DNA of 64,000 bases from the NCBI RefSeq assembly GCF_022601895.1, contig NZ_JAKVIO010000019.1:1-64000 (forward strand), given 5' to 3'. The notes under the pieces were generated by a model, which worked only from the letters and a program-made list of their open reading frames with translations, was not told the origin of the DNA and made no database searches. The position numbers and the translations under genes are program-made. Of the stretch, positions 18,739 to 27,251 are shown in pieces; positions within the stretch are counted from its first letter, which is position 1, and each line of letters starts with the position of its first letter. The DNA comes from Sphingomonas sp. LaA6.9. Lineage in GTDB: Bacteria; Pseudomonadota; Alphaproteobacteria; Sphingomonadales; Sphingomonadaceae.

Positions 18739-19275
18739 ATGAGTGACGTTGCAATTGCTATCATGGACGCCGCCGAAAAACGGATGCGCCTCGGTGGCTT
18801 CAACGGCTTCAGCTTCCGGGAGATCGCATCCGACGTCGGCATAAAGAGCTCGAGCGTCCACTACCATTTCCCGACCAAGGAAAACCTGGCCGCCGCCGTC
18901 ATCCGCCGGCGTCAAAAGGAAACATCGGAGCGCATGGACCTGGAGTTCGCGATGAACCCGGATCCCGTGCAGGCCTGGTTCAAGGTGTTTCGCGCGACGC
19001 TGACCGAGTGCCGCATGTGTGCTTGCATCGTCCTCGGGGCCGCGCAGCTGGACTCGCCGTCCGAAGTGGCGGTGGCGGTGAAGAATTTCTTCAACATGTG
19101 CCTCGACAAGCTCGTCGAGCAGGGTCTCACCAAGGAGCGTGCCGCGGAACTGCTCGCGACACTCTCGGGCGCGATGGTCCTCGCAAATGCGCTTGGCGAC
19201 GTCGAGGCATATGACCGGGCGACCTCGCAGATGATCAAGCAATCCGCCCGGCCTGCCGGGAGACTGAAGGCGTGA
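18739..19275 (+). CDS. TetR family repressor, likely regulator of the RND efflux operon
   Basis: A 178-residue TetR/AcrR regulator. The ATG at 18739 has GGAGG 5 bases upstream. The helix-turn-helix lies at about residues 23-50 (FSFREIASDVGIKSSSVHYHFPTKENL), and the ligand-binding half contains a Cys pair (CRMCACIVLG). A matching palindrome lies directly in front of it and a related one before the pump operon. It overlaps the next TetR gene by 4 bases (GTGA), so the two are probably translationally coupled. The inducer is unknown. Confidence 0.9.
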   Translation: MSDVAIAIMDAAEKRMRLGGFNGFSFREIASDVGIKSSSVHYHFPTKENLAAAVIRRRQKETSERMDLEFAMNPDPVQAWFKVFRATLTECRMCACIVLGAAQLDSPSEVAVAVKNFFNMCLDKLVEQGLTKERAAELLATLSGAMVLANALGDVEAYDRATSQMIKQSARPAGRLKA

Positions 19276-20018
19276 CGGTACGGGGCGGGGCGGCTGTAAT
19301 GTCGGGAGATTTGGTCGTGGATATGCAAGCAATGACCGGGCAAAGGCAGCTGCATGGCCAGCCTGGGCGGACGCGGATCGACAATGAAACGCTCTCGGTC
19401 GCCTTGAACCTCTTCCTCAGGAGGGGATATCTCGGGGCATCCGTCAAGGAACTTACCGCGGCGATGGGTATCGCCCGGCCGAGCCTCTACCGGTGCTACG
19501 GGAACAAGGAAGGCCTGTTCAAGCGGGCGCTCGAACTCCATTCGGAGCGGCATATCGCCTATTTGCGATCGGCCATTTGCGCACCGACGGCGCGCGAGGT
19601 CGTCGAGCACCTGCTCGTGCGCGCCCTCTCGGATCGAAACCCGTGCAGCGGCGTGCAGGGTTTCATCGGGCTGTTCTCGGCGCTTCCCGACGAAGCAGAG
19701 ATCGCGGGGCTCCGCGAGATCGTCGCCGAGCACCATGGCCATGCGATCGAGTTGCTTGCCGAGCGGTTCGGGCAAGCACGCGACCAGGGGGAGTTTGCTG
19801 CCCATGCGTGCCCCAAGGTGGTTGCCTATATGCTTGAGTTCGTCATCCATGGCGTGGCGGTGCAAGGCCGCAACAGCGCACCGAATGTGGACCTTGGCGA
19901 GTTGATCGAGGTAATCTTCAGCGGATTGAAGCGACAGGACGGAGGACTTGCCGAACTCGCCCAGACGGCAAACCTCACCGGACTGATTGACGCTCTGGCG
20001 CCTGGTACTGGCGGATAG
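19272..20018 (+). CDS. Second TetR family regulator
   Basis: A TetR regulator of up to 248 residues. The GTG at 19272 overlaps the previous stop, but GTG or ATG codons at 19299-19326 are alternatives because the conserved domain starts only near TRIDNETLSVALNLFLRRGY. The recognition region reads ASVKELTAAMGIARPSLYRCYGNKEGLF. The Cys-Ser-Gly-Val-Gln-Gly-Phe segment in the ligand half is typical of the AefR/YxaF-like subgroup. The tandem of two coupled TetR genes is uncommon; heterodimer formation or control of different targets are both possible. Confidence 0.88.
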   Translation: MTVRGGAAVMSGDLVVDMQAMTGQRQLHGQPGRTRIDNETLSVALNLFLRRGYLGASVKELTAAMGIARPSLYRCYGNKEGLFKRALELHSERHIAYLRSAICAPTAREVVEHLLVRALSDRNPCSGVQGFIGLFSALPDEAEIAGLREIVAEHHGHAIELLAERFGQARDQGEFAAHACPKVVAYMLEFVIHGVAVQGRNSAPNVDLGELIEVIFSGLKRQDGGLAELAQTANLTGLIDALAPGTGG

Positions 20019-20099
20019 GGCTCCGTTGCGCTGCCCCGGGCATGCCGGGGTCGCACCTGCTCACGGGGCAGCGCACGGGTTTCCAATCGCGCCAGGGCT

Positions 20100-21023
20100 T
20101 CATTTCGCCCCAGACGCCGATCCCAAGAGTCTTATTGCCTTCCTTAGCCGTGGCGCGGCGAAGTCGAGAAATCGCCGCATCTTGAGCGGCATCTGCGCGC
20201 GTGCCGCATGCACCAAATGGACGGGAAAGGGTTCGAGCTCGAATCCATCGAGCACGATGGCGAGCTGGCCCGCGCGCACTGCCTCGTCAATTTGGTAATG
20301 CAGCTGACGGGAGAGACCCACGCCGCGCACCGCAGCTTCAAGCGCAGCCTCTGCATTGGTGGTCAAGCGGGGGGTGATCGGTAGTTCGAAGATCGAGCCT
20401 TTCGCGGGATCTCGGAAACGCCAGCTGCAGGTTGCGTTTGGACCGTCGGGAGAGACGCAGGGAAGATCCCTAAGGTCATCCGGCTTCTGCGGGATGCCGT
20501 ACTTGGCGAGAAAGGTTGGGCTTGCGCAGACGACCCCGCGGATTGCACCCACCTTCGTTGCAATCATGGCGCTGTCTGGAAGCTGCCCGATCCTGACAGC
20601 CATGTCGACCTGGTCATCGAGCAGGTTGACGTTCCGGTCGTCGAGCACCAGGCGGATGTTGATCTCGGGGAATTGCGCCAGGAAGTCGGACACGATCGGC
20701 ACGACATGCAGGCGCCCGAAGCACAAGGGTGCGGTGATCACCAGGTCACCTTTTGGCGCGACGAACTCGCCCGCAGCCTCGCGCTCTGCCTCCTCGACGA
20801 ACTCGACGATCCGCTTGGCGGCCCCGGCATAGGCCATACCGGTATCGGTGAGCGCGAGCGTGCGGGTCGTTCGCGCAAGCAATTGCGTGCCCAAATGGCT
20901 TTCGAGATCCGCGATCTTTCGGCTGATCGTTTGAACCGGCACACGCATGTCACGCGCCGCCGCCGAGAAGCTGCCTTTTTCGATGACCGCTAGCAGGATG
21001 GTCATTGCCTCGATGCGATCCAT
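20100..21023 (-). CDS. LysR family transcriptional regulator
   Basis: A 307-residue LysR protein. The winged helix-turn-helix is at residues ~15-45 (GSFSAAARDMRVPVQTISRK, then LGTQLLARTTRTLALTDTG). The effector domain begins GDLVITAPLCFGRLHVVP, typical of the large AaeR/DmlR-like subgroup. It is divergent from the FMN-barrel gene at 21357, whose promoter it probably controls. The start codon itself lies inside a 68-bp tandem duplication that carries two GTGAAA palindromes. Confidence 0.92.
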   Translation of the reverse strand: MDRIEAMTILLAVIEKGSFSAAARDMRVPVQTISRKIADLESHLGTQLLARTTRTLALTDTGMAYAGAAKRIVEFVEEAEREAAGEFVAPKGDLVITAPLCFGRLHVVPIVSDFLAQFPEINIRLVLDDRNVNLLDDQVDMAVRIGQLPDSAMIATKVGAIRGVVCASPTFLAKYGIPQKPDDLRDLPCVSPDGPNATCSWRFRDPAKGSIFELPITPRLTTNAEAALEAAVRGVGLSRQLHYQIDEAVRAGQLAIVLDGFELEPFPVHLVHAARAQMPLKMRRFLDFAAPRLRKAIRLLGSASGAK

Positions 21024-21038
21024 GGAGCTTCCTGAATT

Positions 21039-21057
21039 TCGTGAAACTGTTTCACGA
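21039..21057. promoter_or_regulatory. Palindrome TCGTGAAAC-T-GTTTCACGA
   Basis: A perfect 9-bp inverted repeat 16 bp upstream of the LysR start. It could be the autoregulatory operator of the LysR gene or a site for an unlinked repressor. The duplicated copy at 21107-21125 keeps an 8-bp inverted repeat with a GTG centre. Confidence 0.6.
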
Positions 21058-21106
21058 TCCTACCCGAATAATCGTCCTTGATGCGATCCCAGGAGCTTCC
21101 CGGATT

Positions 21107-21125
21107 TCGTGAAAGTGTTTCACGA
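21107..21125. promoter_or_regulatory. Second palindrome TCGTGAAA-GTG-TTTCACGA
   Basis: This copy lies exactly 68 bp from the first. The arms are conserved while the centre has changed, which suggests the arms are selected for protein binding. Confidence 0.55.
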
Positions 21126-21356
21126 TTCTACCCGATTACCTGTCGTGAAATGAAGACGCATATCGAGACTGCGGAGAACGCTGCCGCCGAAGGCGTCGCC
21201 TCAAACTTGCGTGGTACTTCGCAATGGGCCGAAGCCGGCTGCGTGGCTGTTATGGACCGGGAGAGTGACTGTGTTCTGCGTTGTCAATGACCACGAAGCA
21301 GCGGCAGCATGGGTGCAACAGGCGCCATCGCCCAGGCGCGGGGCTACTGCGTAGCC

Positions 21357-22304
21357 ATGGACACCGATTCGACTGCGGATGGCTATCCGCCACTTCCCTG
21401 GCACGCGGGGGAATTGGAGATCCAGAATCACATCGGCGATGCCGCTCGAATGGCAGAAATCGGCCGCCGCACGATACGGCCATTCCTCATCGAACAGCAT
21501 CGAGACTTCTTCCCTCTACTCGCCTTCATCGTTATCGGGGCGGTCGACCAGGAAGGTGACCCGTGGGCGACCCTGCGCGCCGGCACCCCGGGCTTCGCCA
21601 GTTCGCCCGACCCGCTGCACCTGCGCATTGCGACGATCCAGGAGGACCAGGATCCTGCCGATGCGGCCATGAAGGACGGAGATGCCATCGGCCTGCTTGG
21701 GATCGACCTTGCCACGCGGCGCCGCAACCGGCTGAACGGTCGCATCGAGGGGCGCGACGCGGAAGGCCTTTCGGTGGCCGTCGACCAAAGCTTCGGCAAC
21801 TGCCCGCAATACATCCAACGCCGCGCGTTCAGCTTCCACCGCCCCTCGGACACGCCCTCGCCAATCGCGGCGCGGCACACGACTCGCTTTGATGAACGCG
21901 CCCGCGCGATAATTTCTGCGTCAGACGGGTTCTACGTCGCCAGCTATGTGGACCTGGAGACGGGCGGTCGGCAGGTCGATGTTTCGCACCGGGGCGGCAA
22001 GCCAGGCTTTGTCGGGATCAACGACGAGGACACGCTGACCGTGCCGGACTATCCCGGCAACCACTTCTTCTCGACGCTTGGGAACATGCGGCTGAATGCA
22101 CGCGCCGGCCTGGTCTTCATCGATTTCGATACAGGGGACTTGCTGCAGGTCACAGGGGATACCGAAGTCGATCTCGAACGACCAGGTCCTTCATTTGGGA
22201 TCGCGGAACGCCTGTGGCGCTTGAGGCCGCGCCAGATTGTCTATCGGCCACTCGGGCTCCCCCTGCATTGGGCCGACATCGCGCGCCCGGAGAAAGGCGA
22301 CTAA
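21357..22304 (+). CDS. Pyridoxamine-phosphate-oxidase-like FMN-binding split-barrel protein
   Basis: A ~315-residue protein. The start is tentative: ATG at 21357 (MDTDSTADGYPPLPWHAGE), with 21309 in the same frame as an alternative, and neither has a strong ribosome site. Two split-barrel halves are visible: HRDFFPLLAFIVIGAVDQEGDPWATLRAG near residue 50, and ASDGFYVASYVDLETGGRQVDVSHRGGKPGFVGI near residue 200. The C-terminus (GNMRLNARAGLVFIDFDTGDLLQVTG) is typical of large PNPOx-like proteins that are often encoded with or fused to ferredoxin-type reductases. It is divergent from the LysR gene. Confidence 0.85.
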   Translation: MDTDSTADGYPPLPWHAGELEIQNHIGDAARMAEIGRRTIRPFLIEQHRDFFPLLAFIVIGAVDQEGDPWATLRAGTPGFASSPDPLHLRIATIQEDQDPADAAMKDGDAIGLLGIDLATRRRNRLNGRIEGRDAEGLSVAVDQSFGNCPQYIQRRAFSFHRPSDTPSPIAARHTTRFDERARAIISASDGFYVASYVDLETGGRQVDVSHRGGKPGFVGINDEDTLTVPDYPGNHFFSTLGNMRLNARAGLVFIDFDTGDLLQVTGDTEVDLERPGPSFGIAERLWRLRPRQIVYRPLGLPLHWADIARPEKGD

Positions 22305-22873
22305 GCGTCGGGTCTCGGCCGGATGGAGCCGACCGCCAGGCCGGCATTCATGCGCGCGCCGGGGGGGCGACCTGCTATGCCCAAGGTTGCGGACGCTTTG
22401 ATAGCGGCGGTCCGCGCCCAAGCTCACATTTCCGGAGTCCCAAAAATGGAGGCGGCAGCTACAGTAGGTCATGTGCCGGCGCGAAGCGCCAATCCGAATA
22501 CAAATGCCTTCACTGTGATGAAGTTACATTCAAATCGAGCCGAGGCAATGAACTTCGCATCGCACAACATTCCGGCAGTTCCATGGAACAATGAATAGAT
22601 GACCGCTTTCAAGACTTGGAATGGGCGCGCCCAACGGCTAATTTGTCGGCGGATCCGGCCCTTGGCTCCAGTCTTGCAGCAACGAATTCTTTCGCGGCAG
22701 TTCTCTTAAACAGTTTCGTTAATGGTCAAAATTGGGACGCACGGAAGACATATACCCTCAGTTATATTTACTAAGTTTTTACCCAAAGGCACGCTCGCCG
22801 TCTTTAGGGGAACCTCGTTTGGAAGTCTGCTGGTGCAGGCAATCCATCCGGGGCGTGAGCGAGGGTGGGGTAA
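22305..22873. other. Gene-free stretch before the adhesin gene
   Basis: In these 569 bases I see no convincing coding sequence. The last 170 bases are clearly AT-rich (22710-22790) and presumably hold the promoter and leader of the adhesin/type I secretion operon. No operator-like palindrome was recognised. Confidence 0.5.
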
Positions 22874-25549
22874 ATGCCGACGGTACCAGCGAAAACGACC
22901 ATAAAGGTCGCGATCACCAACAACGCCGCAAAGGATGACAGCTTCAGCGGTTCGGGTCTGGAGTGGCTCAGTGAGGACGGAAGCCTTGTCGGTTCGCTGA
23001 ATGTGCTGGGCAATGACCCCGGATCCGCGCACCTCTGGGCCGTATCGAGCACGGCGCCAACCGGCACCGGCTATTTGCCTCAGGAGAGCGTTGGAAGCAC
23101 CGACAGCTTCAACGTCGACTTTCATGGCAACACATATCAGGGTGTTCTGACGCTGAATGCCGATGGCACGGTCGGCTTTGATCTCAGCAGCATATTGGGC
23201 GAGATCGGCAGCCTTGCGGAAGGTGAGTCCATCATGACCACCTTCTATTACACGGCCCGCATGGCCAACGGCGCGCTGAGCACCGCGAAGGTCACGATCG
23301 AGATCACGGGCGAAAACGACGCGCCAACGCTCGCGGCTACTACCGGACTCTTTTTCGACACCGAATTCAACGACGACTTCTCGCCCATCGGCGGGCAGCT
23401 TCCGGGACATGACGTCGATCACAATGCCGTGCTTCATTATGGATTTGTGGGCAGCGAAACCGGAGAAAGCCCATATGGTGCGCTGACGGTTGGAGCAGAT
23501 GGCACCTGGAGCTTCGATCCCGACGATGCTGCCATCAATGCGCTCAAAACCACCGAGATTGTGACCTTCAACGTCTATGTTGAAGACGAGCATGGAGCAC
23601 GGGCCGAGAGCACGGTAACGATCACGCTCCATGGAGCAAATGATGCCCCGACGCTGGCGCCGGTGGCACCGGGGTCGGTGGCCGAGGTCGACCAGAGCAG
23701 CGCGACGCTCGATGCGGGGCTGTCGGGAACGCTGGTGGGCGCCGATGTCGATGCCGGCGAGACGCTCGTCTATGGCATTGCGGGCGGCACCGACAATGGC
23801 GACGGCACGGTGAGCTATGTCGGCGGCTTCGGCACGCTGACGGTGACCACCGCGACGGGCGGCTATGTCTATGTGAAGAACGCCGCGGCGATCGAGGCGC
23901 TCGATACCGGCGACACGCCGGTCGACAGCTTCAGCGTGACGGTGAGCGATGGCGACGGTGCGCCGGTGGCGCAGACCTATAGCATCAACCTGACGGGGGC
24001 GGACGATACCCCGACCTTGGCGCCGGTGGCGCCGGGGTCGGTGGCCGAGGTTGATCAGAGCGGCGCGACGCTCGATGCGGGGCTGTCGGGGACGCTGGTG
24101 GGCGCCGATGTCGATGCGGGCGAGACGCTCGTCTATGGCATTGTGGGCGGCACCGACAATGGCGACGGCACGGTGAGCTATGTCGGCAGCTTCGGCACGC
24201 TGACGGTGACGACCGCGACGGGCGGCTATGTCTATGTGAAGAACGCCGCGGCGATCGAGGCGCTCGATACCGGCGACACGTCGGTCGACAGCTTCAGCGT
24301 GACGGTGAGCGATGGCGATGGCGCACCAGTGGCGCAGACCTATAGCATCAACCTGACGGGGGCAGACGATGCTCCGACACTGGCGCCGGTGGCGCCGGGC
24401 TCGGTGGCCGAGGTCGACCAGAGCAGCGCGACACTCGATGCGGGGCTGTCGGGAACGCTGGCGGGCGCCGATGTCGATGCGGGCGACACGCTCGTCTATG
24501 GCATTGTGGGCGGCACCGACCATGGCGACGGCACGGTGAGCTATGTCGGCAGCTTCGGTACGCTGACGGTGACGACCGCGACGGGCGGCTATGTCTATGT
24601 GAAGAACGCCGCGGCGATCGAGGCGCTCGACGCGGGCGACGCGCCCGTCGACAGCTTCAGCGTGACGGTGAGCGACGGTGATGGCGCACTGGTCGCCCAG
24701 ACCTACAGCGTCAACCTGACGGGGGCGGACGATGGTCCGATCAGACAGGCGCCGACCGACATCGATCTTGTGGTCAATCCCGCGAGCGTGACGCAGAACA
24801 ATGTGAGCAATTTCAACTTCAGCGCATCCATTGTCGCGACCGATACCGACAGCGGAGGGTTCAGCTTTACATTTGCAGACGGGAGCACAAGCCTGACCAA
24901 TGGCGGCAATATTTTTGCCATCAGCGGAAACACGCTGTCGACGGGCAACCTTGCGGGCAGCACAACCTACACGCTGACGCTTAGGGCTACGCAGACGGGC
25001 GATCCCGCAGGAATGTTCTATGACGAGACGTTCCAGATCATTACCGGCAAGACAGGCAATCAGGACGATACGTTGCCGGGTGGAACGCCGTCCTCGACCG
25101 ACGATGTCCTGTTCGGCGGTGCCGGCATTGACGTGATCTTTGGTGGAACCGGCGACGATACACTGTTCGGTCAGGGCGGGGCCGACCAGCTCAATGGCGA
25201 CGCCGGAAACGACACGCTATATGGAGGTGCGGGCGCCGACTTCTTCGTCTTCCTGACCAAGAGCGACGGTGTCGATATGATCACCGATTTCTCGGTGGTC
25301 GACGACACGATCCGTCTCGAGAACAGTGGCGCAGACGGCTTCTCGGCGCTCACGACTTTGGGCACACTGAACAGCGCCGCATTCTACGCGGGGGGCGCTG
25401 CTCATGATGCTGACGACCGGATCATCTACAATCCTGTCGATGGCAAGCTCTACTATGATGCCGATGGCAATGGCGCAGGCGCGGCGATCCATCTTGCGAC
25501 GCTGGGAACCGGCCTTGCGATTACCAACACCGATTTCGTTGTGATCTGA
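22874..25549 (+). CDS. VCBS/cadherin-like RTX adhesin, type I secretion substrate
   Basis: An 891-residue surface or secreted protein. An N-terminal VCBS-like part (GENDAPTLAATTGL, DGTWSFDPDDAAINAL) leads into three 121-residue repeats. Each repeat runs from PTLAPVAPGSVAEVDQS to TYS(I/V)NLTGADD (residues ~258-620). A further Ig-like domain follows, then RTX calcium-binding nonapeptides (GGAGIDVIFGGTGDDTLFGQ, GGADQLNGDAGNDTLYGG) and a C-terminal uncleaved type I signal region ending TNTDFVVI. There is no N-terminal signal peptide. The type I ATPase and adaptor follow directly, so the protein probably uses that dedicated exporter. A GAGGGTGGGG stretch precedes the ATG. Confidence 0.92.
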   Translation: MPTVPAKTTIKVAITNNAAKDDSFSGSGLEWLSEDGSLVGSLNVLGNDPGSAHLWAVSSTAPTGTGYLPQESVGSTDSFNVDFHGNTYQGVLTLNADGTVGFDLSSILGEIGSLAEGESIMTTFYYTARMANGALSTAKVTIEITGENDAPTLAATTGLFFDTEFNDDFSPIGGQLPGHDVDHNAVLHYGFVGSETGESPYGALTVGADGTWSFDPDDAAINALKTTEIVTFNVYVEDEHGARAESTVTITLHGANDAPTLAPVAPGSVAEVDQSSATLDAGLSGTLVGADVDAGETLVYGIAGGTDNGDGTVSYVGGFGTLTVTTATGGYVYVKNAAAIEALDTGDTPVDSFSVTVSDGDGAPVAQTYSINLTGADDTPTLAPVAPGSVAEVDQSGATLDAGLSGTLVGADVDAGETLVYGIVGGTDNGDGTVSYVGSFGTLTVTTATGGYVYVKNAAAIEALDTGDTSVDSFSVTVSDGDGAPVAQTYSINLTGADDAPTLAPVAPGSVAEVDQSSATLDAGLSGTLAGADVDAGDTLVYGIVGGTDHGDGTVSYVGSFGTLTVTTATGGYVYVKNAAAIEALDAGDAPVDSFSVTVSDGDGALVAQTYSVNLTGADDGPIRQAPTDIDLVVNPASVTQNNVSNFNFSASIVATDTDSGGFSFTFADGSTSLTNGGNIFAISGNTLSTGNLAGSTTYTLTLRATQTGDPAGMFYDETFQIITGKTGNQDDTLPGGTPSSTDDVLFGGAGIDVIFGGTGDDTLFGQGGADQLNGDAGNDTLYGGAGADFFVFLTKSDGVDMITDFSVVDDTIRLENSGADGFSALTTLGTLNSAAFYAGGAAHDADDRIIYNPVDGKLYYDADGNGAGAAIHLATLGTGLAITNTDFVVI
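23645..24733 (+). repeat. Three near-identical 363-bp tandem repeats in the adhesin
   Basis: Units start at 23645, 24008 and 24371, each exactly 363 bp (121 codons). They differ at few positions, and many of those are synonymous or A/G exchanges such as Val/Ala in YGI(A/V)GG. The high DNA identity points to recent duplication or gene conversion, and makes copy-number change by recombination likely. Confidence 0.92.
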
Positions 25550-25568
25550 GCGATCCAAGGGGGGCGCG

Positions 25569-27251
25569 ATGAGCGGCATGAGAGAGTTGATGCAAATCAA
25601 GACTGCGGCGCGGGCGGCGATCGGCGCCAGCCTTGCGATCAACCTGCTCTCTCTCGTCACGCCACTATATTTCATCCAAGTCTATGATCGGGTCCTGTCT
25701 TCGCGCAGCTTAGCAACGCTCGTAGCGGTGACGCTCGTGACGTTGCTGGTCATCGCCTTGCTTGCCGGGTTCGATCTGCTTCGCAACCTCATCTTCGCCA
25801 AGGCCAGCGCGACAGTTTATGCAGAGCTTGAAGCACGCGTGTTTGCGGCTTGTCGGCGCTGCGCTTTGGCGGGCGGTTCGGGCCGTCGCGCCCGGCCGCT
25901 CGATGATCTGGAAATGGTTCGCGGTTTCCTCGCTAGCGCCACGCCAGGCGCATTGTTCGATCTGGTGTTCGTGCCGCTGTTCGTGCTCGCGCTCTTTGTC
26001 GTTCATGAGGCGCTCGGCGTACTGACCATTGCTTTCATCATCGGACTAGGATTGCTGGCTTTTGCCCAGCGATCCGCGATGGCGCGAACGACTGACATCT
26101 CCTTCGAGGAATTCAGAAAGGCGCGCGACACCGCTGAGGCGCATCTTCGCGATATCGAGCCGGGCATGGCCATGGGATTCGCTTCGCGCGCAGACGCCCG
26201 CTCGGCCGCGGCCAATCGCAGTGCGATTACCGCGCAGATGCTGGCCTCTGCGACGACCGGGAGCATAACCTCGGTCATCAAAGGCATCCGCCAGGCAAGC
26301 CAGATTCTCGTCATTGCGCTTGCCGCGTTTCTCGCGCTCAGAGGGTCGGTCAGCATGGGCGCGATCATCGCCGCATCGATCCTGTTTTCGAAAGCGTTCG
26401 CCCCGATCGACCAGCTTGTCGGGACTTGGCGAACCCTGTTCGAGGTACGCGGGGCGTGGGCGCGCCTTGGCGGCCTTGCTGCAACGGCCGAGGAGGAGGG
26501 CACTTCACCGATGTCGCTCCCCGCGCCGACAGGTGCGATTTCTATGAGCGGCGTTGTTGCCGGCGCACCGGGCGGCAGTATCGCAATATTGAAGGGTGTA
26601 TCGCTGACTCTCGAAGCAGGGGAGTCGCTTGGGATCATCGGCCCCTCGGGCTCGGGAAAGTCGACCCTGGCGCGCGTTTTGCTCGGTGTTTGGCCGGTCA
26701 GCCAGGGTGTCGTCAGGCTCGACGGCGCGGACCTGTCGCTTCTCGATCCAGATCAGCTTGGCCCCCATATTGGGTATGTTCCGCAGAGCTTGGATCTGGC
26801 GCCCGGTACCATCGCCGAGAATATCAGGCGTTTTGGCGCTGACGATCCTGAGGCGGTGGTGGCAGCGGCGATCGAGGCGGGAGCACACCAGATGATCCTC
26901 GCTCAGCCCAAAGGGTATGACACAGTCGTCGGCGGACCCGGATTCGCGCTTTCCGCCGGTCAGAAACAGCGTATCGGGTTGGCGCGTGCGCTTTACGGCA
27001 CACCTGCGTTGCTGGTGCTCGACGAGCCCGATACCGGTCTCGATCGCGACGGCGAACTGGCGCTGGCGAATGCGATTAAAAGTTTGAGAGCGCGCAAGGC
27101 AACAGTGCTGGTAGTTGCGCACCGCCCTTCGATGATAACCGGTCTCGACAAGGTCCTGGTCCTTGCCGATGGCCGCGTCCAGAAATTCGGCCCCTCTGCG
27201 GAGATACTGCCGCATGTCGTTCCCGGCGCGGCAAGGAGGATACCCGCATGA
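25569..27251 (+). CDS. Type I secretion ABC transporter (PrtD-like permease/ATPase)
   Basis: A 560-residue half-transporter with N-terminal membrane helices (about residues 15-280) and a C-terminal ATPase. Walker A is GPSGSGKSTLAR, the signature is ALSAGQKQRIGLARAL, Walker B is LLVLDEPDTGLD and the H-loop is VVAHRPS. The length and the absence of a peptidase domain fit the PrtD/RTX-exporter class. AAGGGGGG precedes the ATG. It lies 19 bp after the adhesin gene and overlaps the adaptor gene by 4 bp, so the three are one operon. It probably exports the adjacent adhesin. Confidence 0.94.
   Translation: MSGMRELMQIKTAARAAIGASLAINLLSLVTPLYFIQVYDRVLSSRSLATLVAVTLVTLLVIALLAGFDLLRNLIFAKASATVYAELEARVFAACRRCALAGGSGRRARPLDDLEMVRGFLASATPGALFDLVFVPLFVLALFVVHEALGVLTIAFIIGLGLLAFAQRSAMARTTDISFEEFRKARDTAEAHLRDIEPGMAMGFASRADARSAAANRSAITAQMLASATTGSITSVIKGIRQASQILVIALAAFLALRGSVSMGAIIAASILFSKAFAPIDQLVGTWRTLFEVRGAWARLGGLAATAEEEGTSPMSLPAPTGAISMSGVVAGAPGGSIAILKGVSLTLEAGESLGIIGPSGSGKSTLARVLLGVWPVSQGVVRLDGADLSLLDPDQLGPHIGYVPQSLDLAPGTIAENIRRFGADDPEAVVAAAIEAGAHQMILAQPKGYDTVVGGPGFALSAGQKQRIGLARALYGTPALLVLDEPDTGLDRDGELALANAIKSLRARKATVLVVAHRPSMITGLDKVLVLADGRVQKFGPSAEILPHVVPGAARRIPA

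Larger units (their letters stand above)
21012..21147. repeat. 68-bp tandem duplication with two palindromes
   Basis: Two copies (21012-21079 and 21080-21147) share the order gatgcgatcc, ggagcttcc, tttcgtgaaa, tgtttcacga, ctacccga. The first copy contains the LysR start codon (CAT on this strand at 21021-21023); in the second copy the same triplet is CCA, so no second start results. Each copy carries one palindrome (21039-21057 and 21107-21125). Confidence 0.85.

Noticed and set aside
22706-24523. 605-codon open frame opposite the adhesin repeats
   Set aside because: Its apparent repeats (HRHAEAVDRRVAGIERLDRR) are simply the complement of the 363-bp coding repeats; the plus strand carries clear VCBS and RTX motifs.
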